16,251 bases of DNA from Rickettsiales bacterium (GTDB taxonomy: Bacteria > Pseudomonadota > Alphaproteobacteria > Rickettsiales > UBA998). The stretch is taken from assembly GCA_019749855.1 (NCBI GenBank), contig JAIEPI010000039.1, positions 1 to 16,251 on the forward strand, in the 5' to 3' direction. The notes under the pieces were generated by a model. That model did not search any database, had not been told where the DNA came from, and was given only the letters and a program-made list of their open reading frames with translations. Of the stretch, positions 5,863 to 12,912 are shown in pieces (the stretch's first letter is position 1; the number at the start of each line of letters is the position of its first letter). The position numbers and the translations under genes are program-made.

Positions 5863-7887
5863 ATGACGTCTCATAGCTCACCGTCAATCAGCGCACAATC
5901 GTCCCGCATCCTTGATTTTTCGGGAAAAGCCCGTGTGCCAGGCGACAAATCCATTTCACATCGCAGTTTAATGCTGGCCAGTCAAGTTCTGGGCACCACC
6001 GACATCACGGGTTTGCTAGAGGGCGATGATGTGCTGGCTACCGCGTCTGCCCTGCGTCACCTCGGTGTGCAGGTGACGCGTCATGGTGCGGGGCATTGGG
6101 AAGTGCAAGGCGTTGGCACGGGTGGCCTGAGTGAGCCTGCTGCTGTACTTGATATGGGCAATGCGGGCACGGGCGCTCGCCTGATGATGGGATTGCTGGC
6201 GTCACACCCGTTTGTGAGTGTTTTTACCGGTGATGAAAGCCTCAGCAAACGCCCCATGCAGCGAGTGATTGCACCGCTGGAGCAGATAGGCGCGCAGTTC
6301 ATGTCCCGCAGCGGCAACCGCCTGCCCCTCGCCATGCGCGGCAGTGACATGCCATTACCGATCACCTACACGCTTCCCGTGGCTTCAGCGCAGGTAAAAT
6401 CGGCCATTTTGCTGGCTAGCCTCAACATTGCTGGCACCACCACCGTCATCGAAAAAGAAGCCACACGTGACCATACGGAGCGCATGCTGCAAGCGTTGGG
6501 CTTCACGGTGGACACACACAAAGAGGCACAAGGCCATACCGTCATCCAGTTGCAAGGCCAGCAGGAGCTGCCCTTTGCGCGTCGGCAGTTATGTGTGCCG
6601 GCAGATCCCTCATCCGCAGCCTTTTTAGTCGTGGCAGCACTGATTACACCTAATGCCGATCTATTACTTCAAGAAGTCTGCATAAACCCATTACGTATAG
6701 GGATTTATACCACTTTAAAAGAGATGGGCGCCGCCATCACCTTTGAAAATGAACGCATGGTTTCTGGTGAAATCGTGGCGGATATTCACGTGAAGCATTC
6801 GGCGTTGCATGGCGTGGAAGTGCCAGCTGAACGTGCGCCTTCCATGATTGATGAATATCCTATTCTGGCGGTGGCCGCTGCCTTTGCCTCCGGCACCACG
6901 CTGATGCAAGGCTTGAGTGAACTCCGTGTTAAAGAAAGTGACCGCCTCGCCGCGATTGCCGCCGGTCTCGCCGCCAATCACGTCACGGCCACCATTGAGG
7001 GTGACTCATTGCTGGTCACCGGTGGGCCGGTGATTGGGGGTGGCACTGTGACCACGCATTTTGACCACCGCATCGCCATGAGTTTTCTGGTGATGGGCAT
7101 GGCGTCGCAAAAGCCAGTGACGGTGGATGATACCCGCGCCATTGCCACCAGTTTTCCCGATTTCATGGCGCTGATGAACCGTCTGGGCGCACAAATGCAG
7201 CTACAAACCGCCACTTCTCGCGGCTTCTCAAATACCCGCGTCGCCATGACCCGTGCGGTGAAATCCCCGCGCCGCACCATCGCGGTGGACGGCCCCGCCG
7301 CTTCAGGCAAGGGCACGCTGGCGCGTCGGCTGGCCTCCCATTACGGCTATGCGTACCTTGACACGGGCAGCCTGTACCGCGCCGTGGGCCTGCGCCTGAT
7401 TTACGGCGATCATGATCCGCACCATGAGGCATCCGCCGTGGAGGCAGCGCGCAGCATCACCGAATCTGACCTTGCCAATCCACGTTTGCGTCAGGAGCGT
7501 ATTGGGCAAGCCGCCTCCATTGTCTCGGCCATGCCACCGGTGCGCGAGGCGTTACTCGAATATCAGCGCCGTTATGCGATGCGTGACGAGGGCGCCGTTC
7601 TTGATGGCCGCGATATCGGCACGGTGGTATGTCCGGATGCTGACGTAAAGATTTTCATCACCGCCGATATGGAAACACGGGCGAAGCGCCGCCACCGCGA
7701 GCTTTCCGGCGAAGGCATTGAGGTGGTGTATGAATCCGTACTGAAGGATTTGCAGGAGCGTGATGAGCGTGATTCCAAACGCGACGCCGCCCCACTCAAA
7801 GCCGCCGAGGGCGCGCTGATGCTCGACACCACAGGCATGACCGCGCAGGAGGCGTTCGAGTTTGTGCTGAAATGCATTGAAAGATAA
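5863..7887 (+). CDS. aroA-cmk: AroA-Cmk fusion: EPSP synthase plus cytidylate kinase
   Basis: One uninterrupted 674-residue frame. Residues ~15-447 are 5-enolpyruvylshikimate-3-phosphate synthase (PEP plus shikimate-3-phosphate, shikimate pathway). Visible motifs are GDKSISHRS (28-36), GNAGTGARLMMGL (99-111), KRPMQR (129-134), SAQVKSA (175-181), RDHTERM (202-208), RAPSMIDEYPILA (324-336), LRVKESDRLAA (354-364) and DHRIAMSFLV (401-410). The pattern resembles class II enzymes of the Agrobacterium CP4 type. After a short linker (~448-470), residues 471-674 are cytidylate kinase (CMP/dCMP to CDP/dCDP): P-loop GPAASGKGT (477-485), YLDTGSLYRAV, DGRDIGTVV (582-590) and RRHRE..G, ending near LDTTGMTAQEAF. 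Cmk is usually separate, starting like M462 (ATG 7246), but there is no stop and no ribosome site before that ATG. The AroA start at 5863 also lacks a strong ribosome site. Confidence 0.94.
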   Translation: MTSHSSPSISAQSSRILDFSGKARVPGDKSISHRSLMLASQVLGTTDITGLLEGDDVLATASALRHLGVQVTRHGAGHWEVQGVGTGGLSEPAAVLDMGNAGTGARLMMGLLASHPFVSVFTGDESLSKRPMQRVIAPLEQIGAQFMSRSGNRLPLAMRGSDMPLPITYTLPVASAQVKSAILLASLNIAGTTTVIEKEATRDHTERMLQALGFTVDTHKEAQGHTVIQLQGQQELPFARRQLCVPADPSSAAFLVVAALITPNADLLLQEVCINPLRIGIYTTLKEMGAAITFENERMVSGEIVADIHVKHSALHGVEVPAERAPSMIDEYPILAVAAAFASGTTLMQGLSELRVKESDRLAAIAAGLAANHVTATIEGDSLLVTGGPVIGGGTVTTHFDHRIAMSFLVMGMASQKPVTVDDTRAIATSFPDFMALMNRLGAQMQLQTATSRGFSNTRVAMTRAVKSPRRTIAVDGPAASGKGTLARRLASHYGYAYLDTGSLYRAVGLRLIYGDHDPHHEASAVEAARSITESDLANPRLRQERIGQAASIVSAMPPVREALLEYQRRYAMRDEGAVLDGRDIGTVVCPDADVKIFITADMETRAKRRHRELSGEGIEVVYESVLKDLQERDERDSKRDAAPLKAAEGALMLDTTGMTAQEAFEFVLKCIER

Positions 7888-8098
7888 AGGCTTCTTTCCT
7901 TAGCACCGGCACATGTTGAGTAGAATCATTTGAGTAAAAAACGATTCCTAATTCTTTTTTTGGTAAAATTTGTTTTAATATCAAAACTTTGCTTATCATT
8001 TTAGCAAATAAATAATTAAAAAAACCTTCCATAAAATTAATTATTTTTTAAAGCCTGAATGGTAAATTAATGTATTAAAAAGAAACAAGGTATTTAAC
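7888..8098. other. AT-rich intergenic stretch, no gene seen
   Basis: Base composition drops sharply after the cmk stop: 12 of 60 bases at 7921-7980 and 11 of 60 at 7981-8040 are G or C. A weak promoter for the next gene may be TTGCTT (7989-7994), a 16-bp spacer, AATAAT (8011-8016). I see no convincing terminator for aroA-cmk. Confidence 0.5.
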
Positions 8099-8491
8099 AT
8101 GGAACAACAGCCACTCAACTTTCGACTTCCTACCCCTGAGGAAATGAGAATGATAAGGGATATACAACGTACAGAGAGAGCTTTGTATGGCTTAGAACGT
8201 CGAATGCAAGAAGCTGATAGAAGATTCGATGAAACTCGAAGAGGTGTTGGAAATGAAAGCGCGAACGAAGGAATGGAAAATCCAAACCTTCGGAGAGAAG
8301 AATCACAAACTGTTCCGCAATCCACACCCGCGCCGCTAGATTTATCCGTCCCCGCTCTGCCAGATTTACCCATGCTGCCAGCGTTTTCTGAAGGGGAAGT
8401 CACAGACATGCCTATGAGCGAGAGTGGCAATCTACCAACGCCAAACGGACCAGCTGGTATGGGACAATCAAACAACACGATTAGACGCTAA
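8099..8491 (+). CDS. Unrecognised 130-residue protein, charged helix plus Pro-rich tail
   Basis: I do not recognise a family. Residues ~12-50 are highly charged and should form an amphipathic or coiled-coil helix (EEMRMIRDIQRTERALYG then RRMQEADRRFDETRR). Residues ~70-130 are Pro/Ser/Leu-rich and probably disordered (DLSVPALPDLPMLP). No signal peptide or membrane span is present. AAGG at 8087-8090 lies eight bases before the ATG, and an in-frame TAA ends the gene at 8489-8491. The codons are poorer in GC than those of the flanking core genes, consistent with an accessory gene. It might be a fragment or a fast-evolving lineage-specific protein. Real coding is likely but not certain. Confidence 0.6.
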   Translation: MEQQPLNFRLPTPEEMRMIRDIQRTERALYGLERRMQEADRRFDETRRGVGNESANEGMENPNLRREESQTVPQSTPAPLDLSVPALPDLPMLPAFSEGEVTDMPMSESGNLPTPNGPAGMGQSNNTIRR

Positions 8492-8521
8492 TTCCCCTGT
8501 TTTTTTATCTTAATCCTTCAT

Positions 8522-8538
8522 CAAAATGTCACATTTTG
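8522..8538. promoter_or_regulatory. 17-bp near-perfect palindrome upstream of a small ORF
   Basis: CAAAATGT, one central C, ACATTTTG: perfect arms of 8 bp. It sits 31 bp past the stop of the 130-residue gene and 33 bp before the ATG of the 38-residue ORF. It could be a transcription-factor site or a small hairpin; no T run follows. Confidence 0.35.
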
Positions 8539-8571
8539 GGTTTAGCTTATGTGTTTACGGAGGCTGTCCAA

Positions 8572-8688
8572 ATGTCCAACCATAATCCCAACACGGCTGA
8601 ACATGCTATTGAGCAGGCTGCGCATCGGCATCATCGTCCACAATGGCCGATGGTAGAATTGATTTCTGCCGCAGCAGCCGGTATCTAA
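8572..8688 (+). CDS. Small ORF of 38 codons with strong ribosome site
   Basis: ATG 8572 to TAA 8686-8688, with GGAGG at 8559-8563 eight bases before the ATG, as good as any ribosome site in the window. The peptide begins MSNHNPNTAEHAIEQAAHR and continues with HHRPQWPM, ending VELISAAAAGI. It has an acidic/His-rich first half and a short hydrophobic end. It is too short for a full membrane helix and is not a recognised toxin or leader peptide. It could be a genuine small protein, or the 5' remnant of a longer gene truncated at the TAA, since the Ala-rich end looks like the beginning of a hydrophobic segment. It is codirectional with the preceding 130-residue gene and converges on the minus-strand membrane gene. 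Confidence 0.4.
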   Translation: MSNHNPNTAEHAIEQAAHRHHRPQWPMVELISAAAAGI

Positions 8689-8769
8689 TTATCGGTAAGT
8701 GGAAAACCTCTTTTTCGGCAAAGGTGAATTTTGAGGCAAGCCAAAGCTTATATCATTGGCCATAAAGAG

Positions 8770-9267
8770 TTAATTCATCTTATGGAGAATTTGCAAGTGC
8801 ACAAAACCAATGAATAAAAGTAAAACATATAAAAATACAGGCCAACTAAGTATGATAATTAGGATGCTAAACCAGTTTCCTTCAAACGCTTCTAAGCGCG
8901 ATATAATATCTTTATTTTTTCTGCGCCATACCCATTCCCACAGACCGACATAGGCGTAAGACGGCACCCAACCGAGATACAGATAAAAAAGATTGGAGGC
9001 CCCATCCGCAATCAGTCCATCGCTAAAGCATTTTTTAAAGCCAATGGGATCTCCATCTCTGTAAGGACTCATGCAGCTTTCATATTCTTGTACAAGCAAT
9101 TGATGTTGAGTCCTTAACCACAAATTCAGCAAAACATACCCCAGTAGAATCGCTGCCAGTAAGCGACCGATATAAAGCCAGCCCGCTGCGCCGGGCTTTA
9201 CGCTGACGACAAACAGGGGAAGCAGGATCAGAAAAAACCAAAGCCAAGGATTCATTCTCAAACTCAT
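8770..9267 (-). CDS. Unrecognised integral membrane protein, about four transmembrane segments
   Basis: 165 residues. Hydrophobic segments lie at about 8-24 (WLWFFLILLPLFVVSV), 30-50 (WLYIGRLLAAILLGYVLLNLW), 92-114 and 132-156 (a long Ile/Leu/Val stretch). Between the second and third is a soluble loop with two Cys (CMSPYRDGDPIGFKKC, residues 65-80) that could form a disulfide if periplasmic. I do not recognise a family. Start choice is uncertain: ATG 9267, or ATG 9255 (MNPWLWFF), and neither has a good ribosome site. The gene is encoded opposite to its neighbours, is AT-richer than the core genes, and completes the accessory stretch between cmk and rpsA. Confidence 0.7.
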   Translation of the reverse strand: MSLRMNPWLWFFLILLPLFVVSVKPGAAGWLYIGRLLAAILLGYVLLNLWLRTQHQLLVQEYESCMSPYRDGDPIGFKKCFSDGLIADGASNLFYLYLGWVPSYAYVGLWEWVWRRKNKDIISRLEAFEGNWFSILIIILSWPVFLYVLLLFIGFVHLQILHKMN

Positions 9268-9348
9268 TTATGGTCCAACGGTAGCAAGGATCGAATGAAT
9301 GTGCATCCTTGATAGGATAGTTTCTTTCCCCAACCCATTCACTTTCGC

Positions 9349-9376
9349 TTGCTTTTTCAGCTTATCCGGCTATGTT
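9349..9376 (+). promoter_or_regulatory. Candidate rpsA promoter
   Basis: TTGCTT (9349-9354), a 16-bp spacer, TATGTT (9371-9376). It would give a leader of roughly 90 bases. Half-consensus boxes only, but it is the best pair in the 207 bp before rpsA. Confidence 0.4.
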
Positions 9377-9396
9377 TCCGCCTCCTTTACATAGGC

Positions 9397-9416
9397 CCTG
9401 AACCCGAATGGGCAGG
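9397..9416 (+). other. Stem-loop in the rpsA leader
   Basis: CCTG-aa-CCC, loop gaat, GGG-CAGG: a 7-bp stem with a two-base bulge, near the predicted mRNA 5' end and about 60 bases before the start codon. E. coli rpsA is translationally autoregulated through leader structure; whether this hairpin does the same is only a guess. Confidence 0.3.
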
Positions 9417-9474
9417 CAGTAGAGTTATGTGAATCGGAACAAGTGTCCGGTTCATTCTGAAAGGAATGACTATT

Positions 9475-11238
9475 ATGAAGTCGCAAGCTGCTATGAAATA
9501 CCAACCCGCAGATGAGGATTTTGCCTCGCTGTTTGAAGAATCCCTCAAAGTCTCCGATGTTGCCGAAGGTTCGGTGGTCAAAGGCCTTGTGGTGTCTGTT
9601 ATCAATGACATCGTGACGCTGGATGTGGGCCTTAAATCCGAAGGCCGCATTTCTCTGCGTGAATTTCACCGCGCTGGTGAGCCGATGGAACTGCGCGCCG
9701 GTGATACGATTGAAGTCTATATTGAGCGCATTGAAAACCGCGCCGGCGAGTGTGTTCTCAGCCGCGAAAAAGCGCTGCGCGAAGAATCATGGGGCAAGCT
9801 GGAAACGGCGCATACCGAACAAACGCACGTCGAAGGCGTGATCTTTGGCAAAGTCAAAGGCGGCTTCACGGTGGATCTGCAAGGCGCGATTGCGTTCCTG
9901 CCAGGCAGTCAGGTTGATATTCGCCCGATTAAGGATATTGGCCCGCTGATGAACATTCCGCAGCCTTTTATCATCCTGAAAATGGATCGCAAACGTGGCA
10001 ACATTGTGGTGTCGCGTCGCTCGGTGCTTGAAGAATCCCGTCAAGGCCAGCGCGATGAGCTGCTGTCAAAAATCCGTGAAGGCGATACGCTGGAAGGTGT
10101 GGTGAAAAACATCACTGATTACGGCGCGTTCATTGACATGGGCGGCGTCGATGGCCTGCTGCACGTGACGGATATTTCGTGGAGCCGCATCAACCACCCA
10201 TCCGAGGTCTTTGCGATTGGTGACACCATCAAAGTCATGGTGACCAAGTTCGATGATGAAACCAAGCGTATTTCATTGGGTATGAAACAGCTCGAAGAAA
10301 ACCCATGGAAGGGCGTCGAAGAAGCCTACAAAGTGGGTCTGCGCTTCACCGGTCGCGTCAGCAACATCACTGATTACGGCGCGTTCATCGAGCTGGACAA
10401 AGGCATTGAAGGACTGGTGCATGTCTCTGAAATGAGCTGGACCAAGAAAAACGTTCACCCAAGCAAAATTATTGCGGTGGGTCAGGAAGTGGACGTGATG
10501 GTCCTCGATATTGATTCACAAAAGCATCGCATTTCGCTTGGTATCAAGCAGTGCGAAACCAACCCGTGGCAAGCGTTTGCTGACAATCAGAAAGAGTCTG
10601 ATGTCATTGAAGGCACGGTGCGTAACATCACCGAATTCGGTTTGTTTGTTGGTCTGGAAGGTGACATTGACGGCCTCGTGCATCACTCCGACATTAAATG
10701 GGGTGAGTCCGGCGAAGAAGCGGTGAAAGAGTACAAAAAAGGCGATACCATCAAAGCGAAAATCCTGTTGATCGACGTGGAGAAAGAACGCGTCAGCCTT
10801 GGCCTGAAGCAACTCACCGAGAAGCCAGCCGGTACCGTGGATGAGGTGAAACCAGCATCCAAGGACAACAGCAAAGTCAAGAAGGGCACTGTTGTCACCG
10901 TAAAAGTGGCCAGCGTTGATAAAGAAGGCATCACCGTAACCCTCGAAGACAACACCACCGGCTACATCAAGAAGTCGGAGCTGTCACGCGAGCGCAAGGA
11001 ACAACGTCCAGAGCGCTTTGCTGTGGGTGATCGTGTGGATGCGAAAATCATCTCCACCAGTGCCAGCGGCGAAGCTTCTCTGTCGGTGAAATCATTGGAG
11101 AATGACCTGCATAAGCAAGCCATTGATACCTTTGGTTCAACCGATAGCGGCGCGAGTCTCGGAGATATTCTGGGTGCCGCGTTGGGTCAGGCTGAAGAAA
11201 AGCCGAAGAAGAAAACCACCACGTCTAAGTCTGAATAA
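9475..11238 (+). CDS. rpsA: 30S ribosomal protein S1, six S1 domains
   Basis: Binds mRNA and docks it on the 30S platform during initiation. AAAGGA (9460-9465) abuts the ATG at 9466 but is nine bases from the ATG at 9475, so 9475 (MKSQAAMKY) is preferred, giving 587 residues. Six OB-fold S1 domains can be read at about 32-97, 118-182, 203-273, 289-359, 376-444 and 469-540. Domains 3-5 carry the RNA-binding signature, e.g. NITDYGAFIDMGGVDGLLHV and NITDYGAFIELDKGIEGLVHV. Domains 1 and 2 are the divergent ribosome-binding pair. The C-terminal tail is Lys-rich (EEKPKKKTTTSKSE). It is 35 bp ahead of sppA and probably cotranscribed. In many alphaproteobacteria cmk directly precedes it; here an AT-rich stretch intervenes. 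Confidence 0.97.
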   Translation: MKSQAAMKYQPADEDFASLFEESLKVSDVAEGSVVKGLVVSVINDIVTLDVGLKSEGRISLREFHRAGEPMELRAGDTIEVYIERIENRAGECVLSREKALREESWGKLETAHTEQTHVEGVIFGKVKGGFTVDLQGAIAFLPGSQVDIRPIKDIGPLMNIPQPFIILKMDRKRGNIVVSRRSVLEESRQGQRDELLSKIREGDTLEGVVKNITDYGAFIDMGGVDGLLHVTDISWSRINHPSEVFAIGDTIKVMVTKFDDETKRISLGMKQLEENPWKGVEEAYKVGLRFTGRVSNITDYGAFIELDKGIEGLVHVSEMSWTKKNVHPSKIIAVGQEVDVMVLDIDSQKHRISLGIKQCETNPWQAFADNQKESDVIEGTVRNITEFGLFVGLEGDIDGLVHHSDIKWGESGEEAVKEYKKGDTIKAKILLIDVEKERVSLGLKQLTEKPAGTVDEVKPASKDNSKVKKGTVVTVKVASVDKEGITVTLEDNTTGYIKKSELSRERKEQRPERFAVGDRVDAKIISTSASGEASLSVKSLENDLHKQAIDTFGSTDSGASLGDILGAALGQAEEKPKKKTTTSKSE

Positions 11239-11273
11239 GGCGGCGACGACCACTAAACACCAAGGAGAAGGCG

Positions 11274-12194
11274 ATGGCCATTTCAAGCGATATGCTGATC
11301 GAACGCTCACGTATGAAACGTCAAATTTCATTCTGGCGACTGGCGGCTATCGGGGCGATCGTCTTCTTCCTTGTGTTGATGATTGAAACACCTGACGTTG
11401 CCTCCGTTGGCACCTCTTACATCGCGCGCGTTGATATTGAGGGGGTAATCACTGATGATCTTGCCGAGCAGAAACTACTCGATGATCTAGGTAATAACGA
11501 CAATGTAAAGGCGGTGATTCTTTACATGAATACACCGGGCGGCACCGCCGTTGGCGGTGAGGAACTATTCAAGCGCATTATAAAGCTAAAAGAGAAAAAG
11601 CCGGTGATTGCGCTCATGCGTTCACTGTGTACCTCTGCTGGCGTCATGAGTGCCGTAGCGGCTGATCGAATTTATGCCAGCAACGGTACGATTACCGGCT
11701 CTATTGGCGTCATTTTACAAACCGCGGATGTCACTGAGCTGGCAAGTAAAGTTGGTGTGCTGCCGGTTATTGTTAAATCCGGCCCACTCAAAGGCTCGCC
11801 CAGCCCGTTTGAAAAACTGGATCCGGCCGGTCGCGCCGTGGTGCAATCACTGATCGATGATTTCCATAAAGTTTTTGTACAGCTGGTTGCTGATGCCCGT
11901 CACTTGCCTTACGCAACAGTTGCCGCATTGGCGGATGGTCGTGTCCTCAGCGCACATCAGGCGCTGGACGCCAAGCTGATTGACGCGATTGGCGGAGAAG
12001 ATGAGGCGCGTCAATGGCTTATGGAAAACAAAAAACTCGATTTATCGCTTAAAGTGATCAAAATGGAGCCTAAAAAAGAGCGTCAAACTCTGATTGAAAG
12101 GCTGTCTTCCATGGCTGGATTTCGCCTACCTTCAGCAATTACTTCTCTGAGGCTTGACGGATTGCTTCTGATCTGGCAACCTGCGTTCAACTGA
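11274..12194 (+). CDS. sppA: Signal peptide peptidase SppA, S49 family, short form
   Basis: Membrane-anchored serine protease that cleaves leftover signal peptides in the membrane. 306 residues, the single-domain (36K) type. A basic N-terminus (about 8-18) leads into one transmembrane helix at ~20-37, with the catalytic domain in the periplasm. The core has YMNTPGGTAVGGEELF (84-99, the N.PGG oxyanion region), a predicted nucleophile S121 in CTSAGVMSAVAADRIYA, GSIGVI (142-147), and a predicted general base K173 in KSGPLKGSPSPFE. The residue after the serine is Ala (SAG) where most homologues have SGG. AAGGAGAAGG stands just before ATG 11274, and an alternative ATG at 11292 has no such site. 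Probably in one transcript with rpsA. Confidence 0.92.
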   Translation: MAISSDMLIERSRMKRQISFWRLAAIGAIVFFLVLMIETPDVASVGTSYIARVDIEGVITDDLAEQKLLDDLGNNDNVKAVILYMNTPGGTAVGGEELFKRIIKLKEKKPVIALMRSLCTSAGVMSAVAADRIYASNGTITGSIGVILQTADVTELASKVGVLPVIVKSGPLKGSPSPFEKLDPAGRAVVQSLIDDFHKVFVQLVADARHLPYATVAALADGRVLSAHQALDAKLIDAIGGEDEARQWLMENKKLDLSLKVIKMEPKKERQTLIERLSSMAGFRLPSAITSLRLDGLLLIWQPAFN

Positions 12195-12206
12195 GGTTAA
12201 CCTTAG
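12191..12206. promoter_or_regulatory. Near-palindrome around GTTAAC at the sppA/ihfB junction
   Basis: CTGAGGTTAACCTTAG is palindromic except for one base pair and overlaps the sppA stop codon. It sits about 35 bp upstream of ihfB next to a -10-like GATAAT (12206-12211) that lacks a good -35. Possible operator; unproven. Confidence 0.3.
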
Positions 12207-12239
12207 ATAATTGTAACTTAAAAAATAAATAATAGAACC

Positions 12240-12518
12240 ATGACCAAATCTCAATTAATTGCACGACTATCCAAGCGCTTCCCCCATCTTCTCCAACGCG
12301 ACATTGAAAGTCTGGTGAACACCGTTTTTGGTGATATTGCTACCGGACTTGTCACTGGCAAACGTATCGAGTTGCGTGGCTTTGGCGCTTTCTCCATCCG
12401 TAAGCGCGAGCCACGTGTGGCGCGCAACCCAAAAAATGGGGTTTCGGTAACAGTCGGCTCACGTTTTGCCGTTTATTTCCGTGCCGGCAAACAACTCCGT
12501 GAACGCATCAACCACTAG
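12240..12518 (+). CDS. ihfB: Integration host factor subunit beta
   Basis: With IHF-alpha it forms the DNA-bending heterodimer used in recombination, replication and transcription. 92 residues, near the usual 94. MTKSQLIARLSKRFP and ELRGFGAFSIRKREPR are typical of the beta subunit, and RNPKNG (62-67) contains the intercalating P64 at the tip of the beta arm. The C-terminus FRAGKQLRERIN matches the family FKPGKELR. The leader is AT-rich and has no recognisable Shine-Dalgarno sequence before ATG 12240. The order rpsA-sppA-ihfB-lapA supports the assignment to IHF-beta rather than HU. Confidence 0.94.
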   Translation: MTKSQLIARLSKRFPHLLQRDIESLVNTVFGDIATGLVTGKRIELRGFGAFSIRKREPRVARNPKNGVSVTVGSRFAVYFRAGKQLRERINH

Positions 12519-12525
12519 TTAAGCT

Positions 12526-12556
12526 ATAGCCCGTATGATTCATTACATCGGGCTAT
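12526..12556 (+). other. Stem-loop with the lapA-like start codon in its loop
   Basis: ATAGCCCG (12526-12533) pairs perfectly with CGGGCTAT (12549-12556). The 15-base loop contains the ATG at 12535-12537. It begins eight bases after the ihfB stop. No T run follows directly, so it is more likely a translation-control or pausing element than a terminator. Confidence 0.5.
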
Positions 12557-12912
12557 GCGTGCGCTATGTGTTTTTGTTGCTGCTTTGCCTGATCACTGTC
12601 TCGTTTGTGTTATCGAACGATCAGACGGTGCACCTGAGTCTGTTTCCACTGCCTTATGAAGTCTCATTGCAGCTCTTTGCCTTAAGCGGGCTTGTGTTAT
12701 TGTTGGGACTGGTGAGTGGTATGCTGGCAGCACATATACACACTGCGCGTAAAATCATGCATTTGCGACGCGAGCTGCGTGATAAATCCAAGCGCTTGCA
12801 GGCGTTGTATCACGAGGCAAGTGCCTTGCAAATGGAACGTCAGGCACAACAAAACTACGCGTTTTCTGATACACCCAAACTTCAGGCGCATGGTGCGAGC
12901 GCCCATCCATGA
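12535..12912 (+). CDS. LapA-domain (DUF1049) inner-membrane protein
   Basis: 125 residues. Two hydrophobic segments at about 5-26 and 45-66 flank NDQTVHLSLFPLPYEVSL, the conserved pattern of LapA/DUF1049 proteins (E. coli LapA works with LapB in lipopolysaccharide assembly control). Residues ~70-105 are basic and helical (ARKIMHLRRELRDKSKRLQA), probably a cytoplasmic coiled coil. The gene follows ihfB by 16 bp, as in many proteobacteria, and its stop overlaps the trpF start as ATGA, so trpF is likely translated by coupling. No Shine-Dalgarno sequence precedes ATG 12535. A GTG at 12559 is an alternative start but would remove part of the first membrane segment. Family assignment is good; the lipopolysaccharide role is inferred. 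Confidence 0.82.
   Translation: MIHYIGLCVRYVFLLLLCLITVSFVLSNDQTVHLSLFPLPYEVSLQLFALSGLVLLLGLVSGMLAAHIHTARKIMHLRRELRDKSKRLQALYHEASALQMERQAQQNYAFSDTPKLQAHGASAHP

Noticed and set aside
7246..7887. Separate cmk gene starting at ATG 7246
   Set aside because: The frame is continuous with aroA and no ribosome site precedes the ATG; retained as an alternative in the fusion entry.
7988..8008. TTTGCT/AGCAAA stem after cmk as a terminator
   Set aside because: Six A/T-rich pairs in very AT-rich DNA with no T run; expected by chance.
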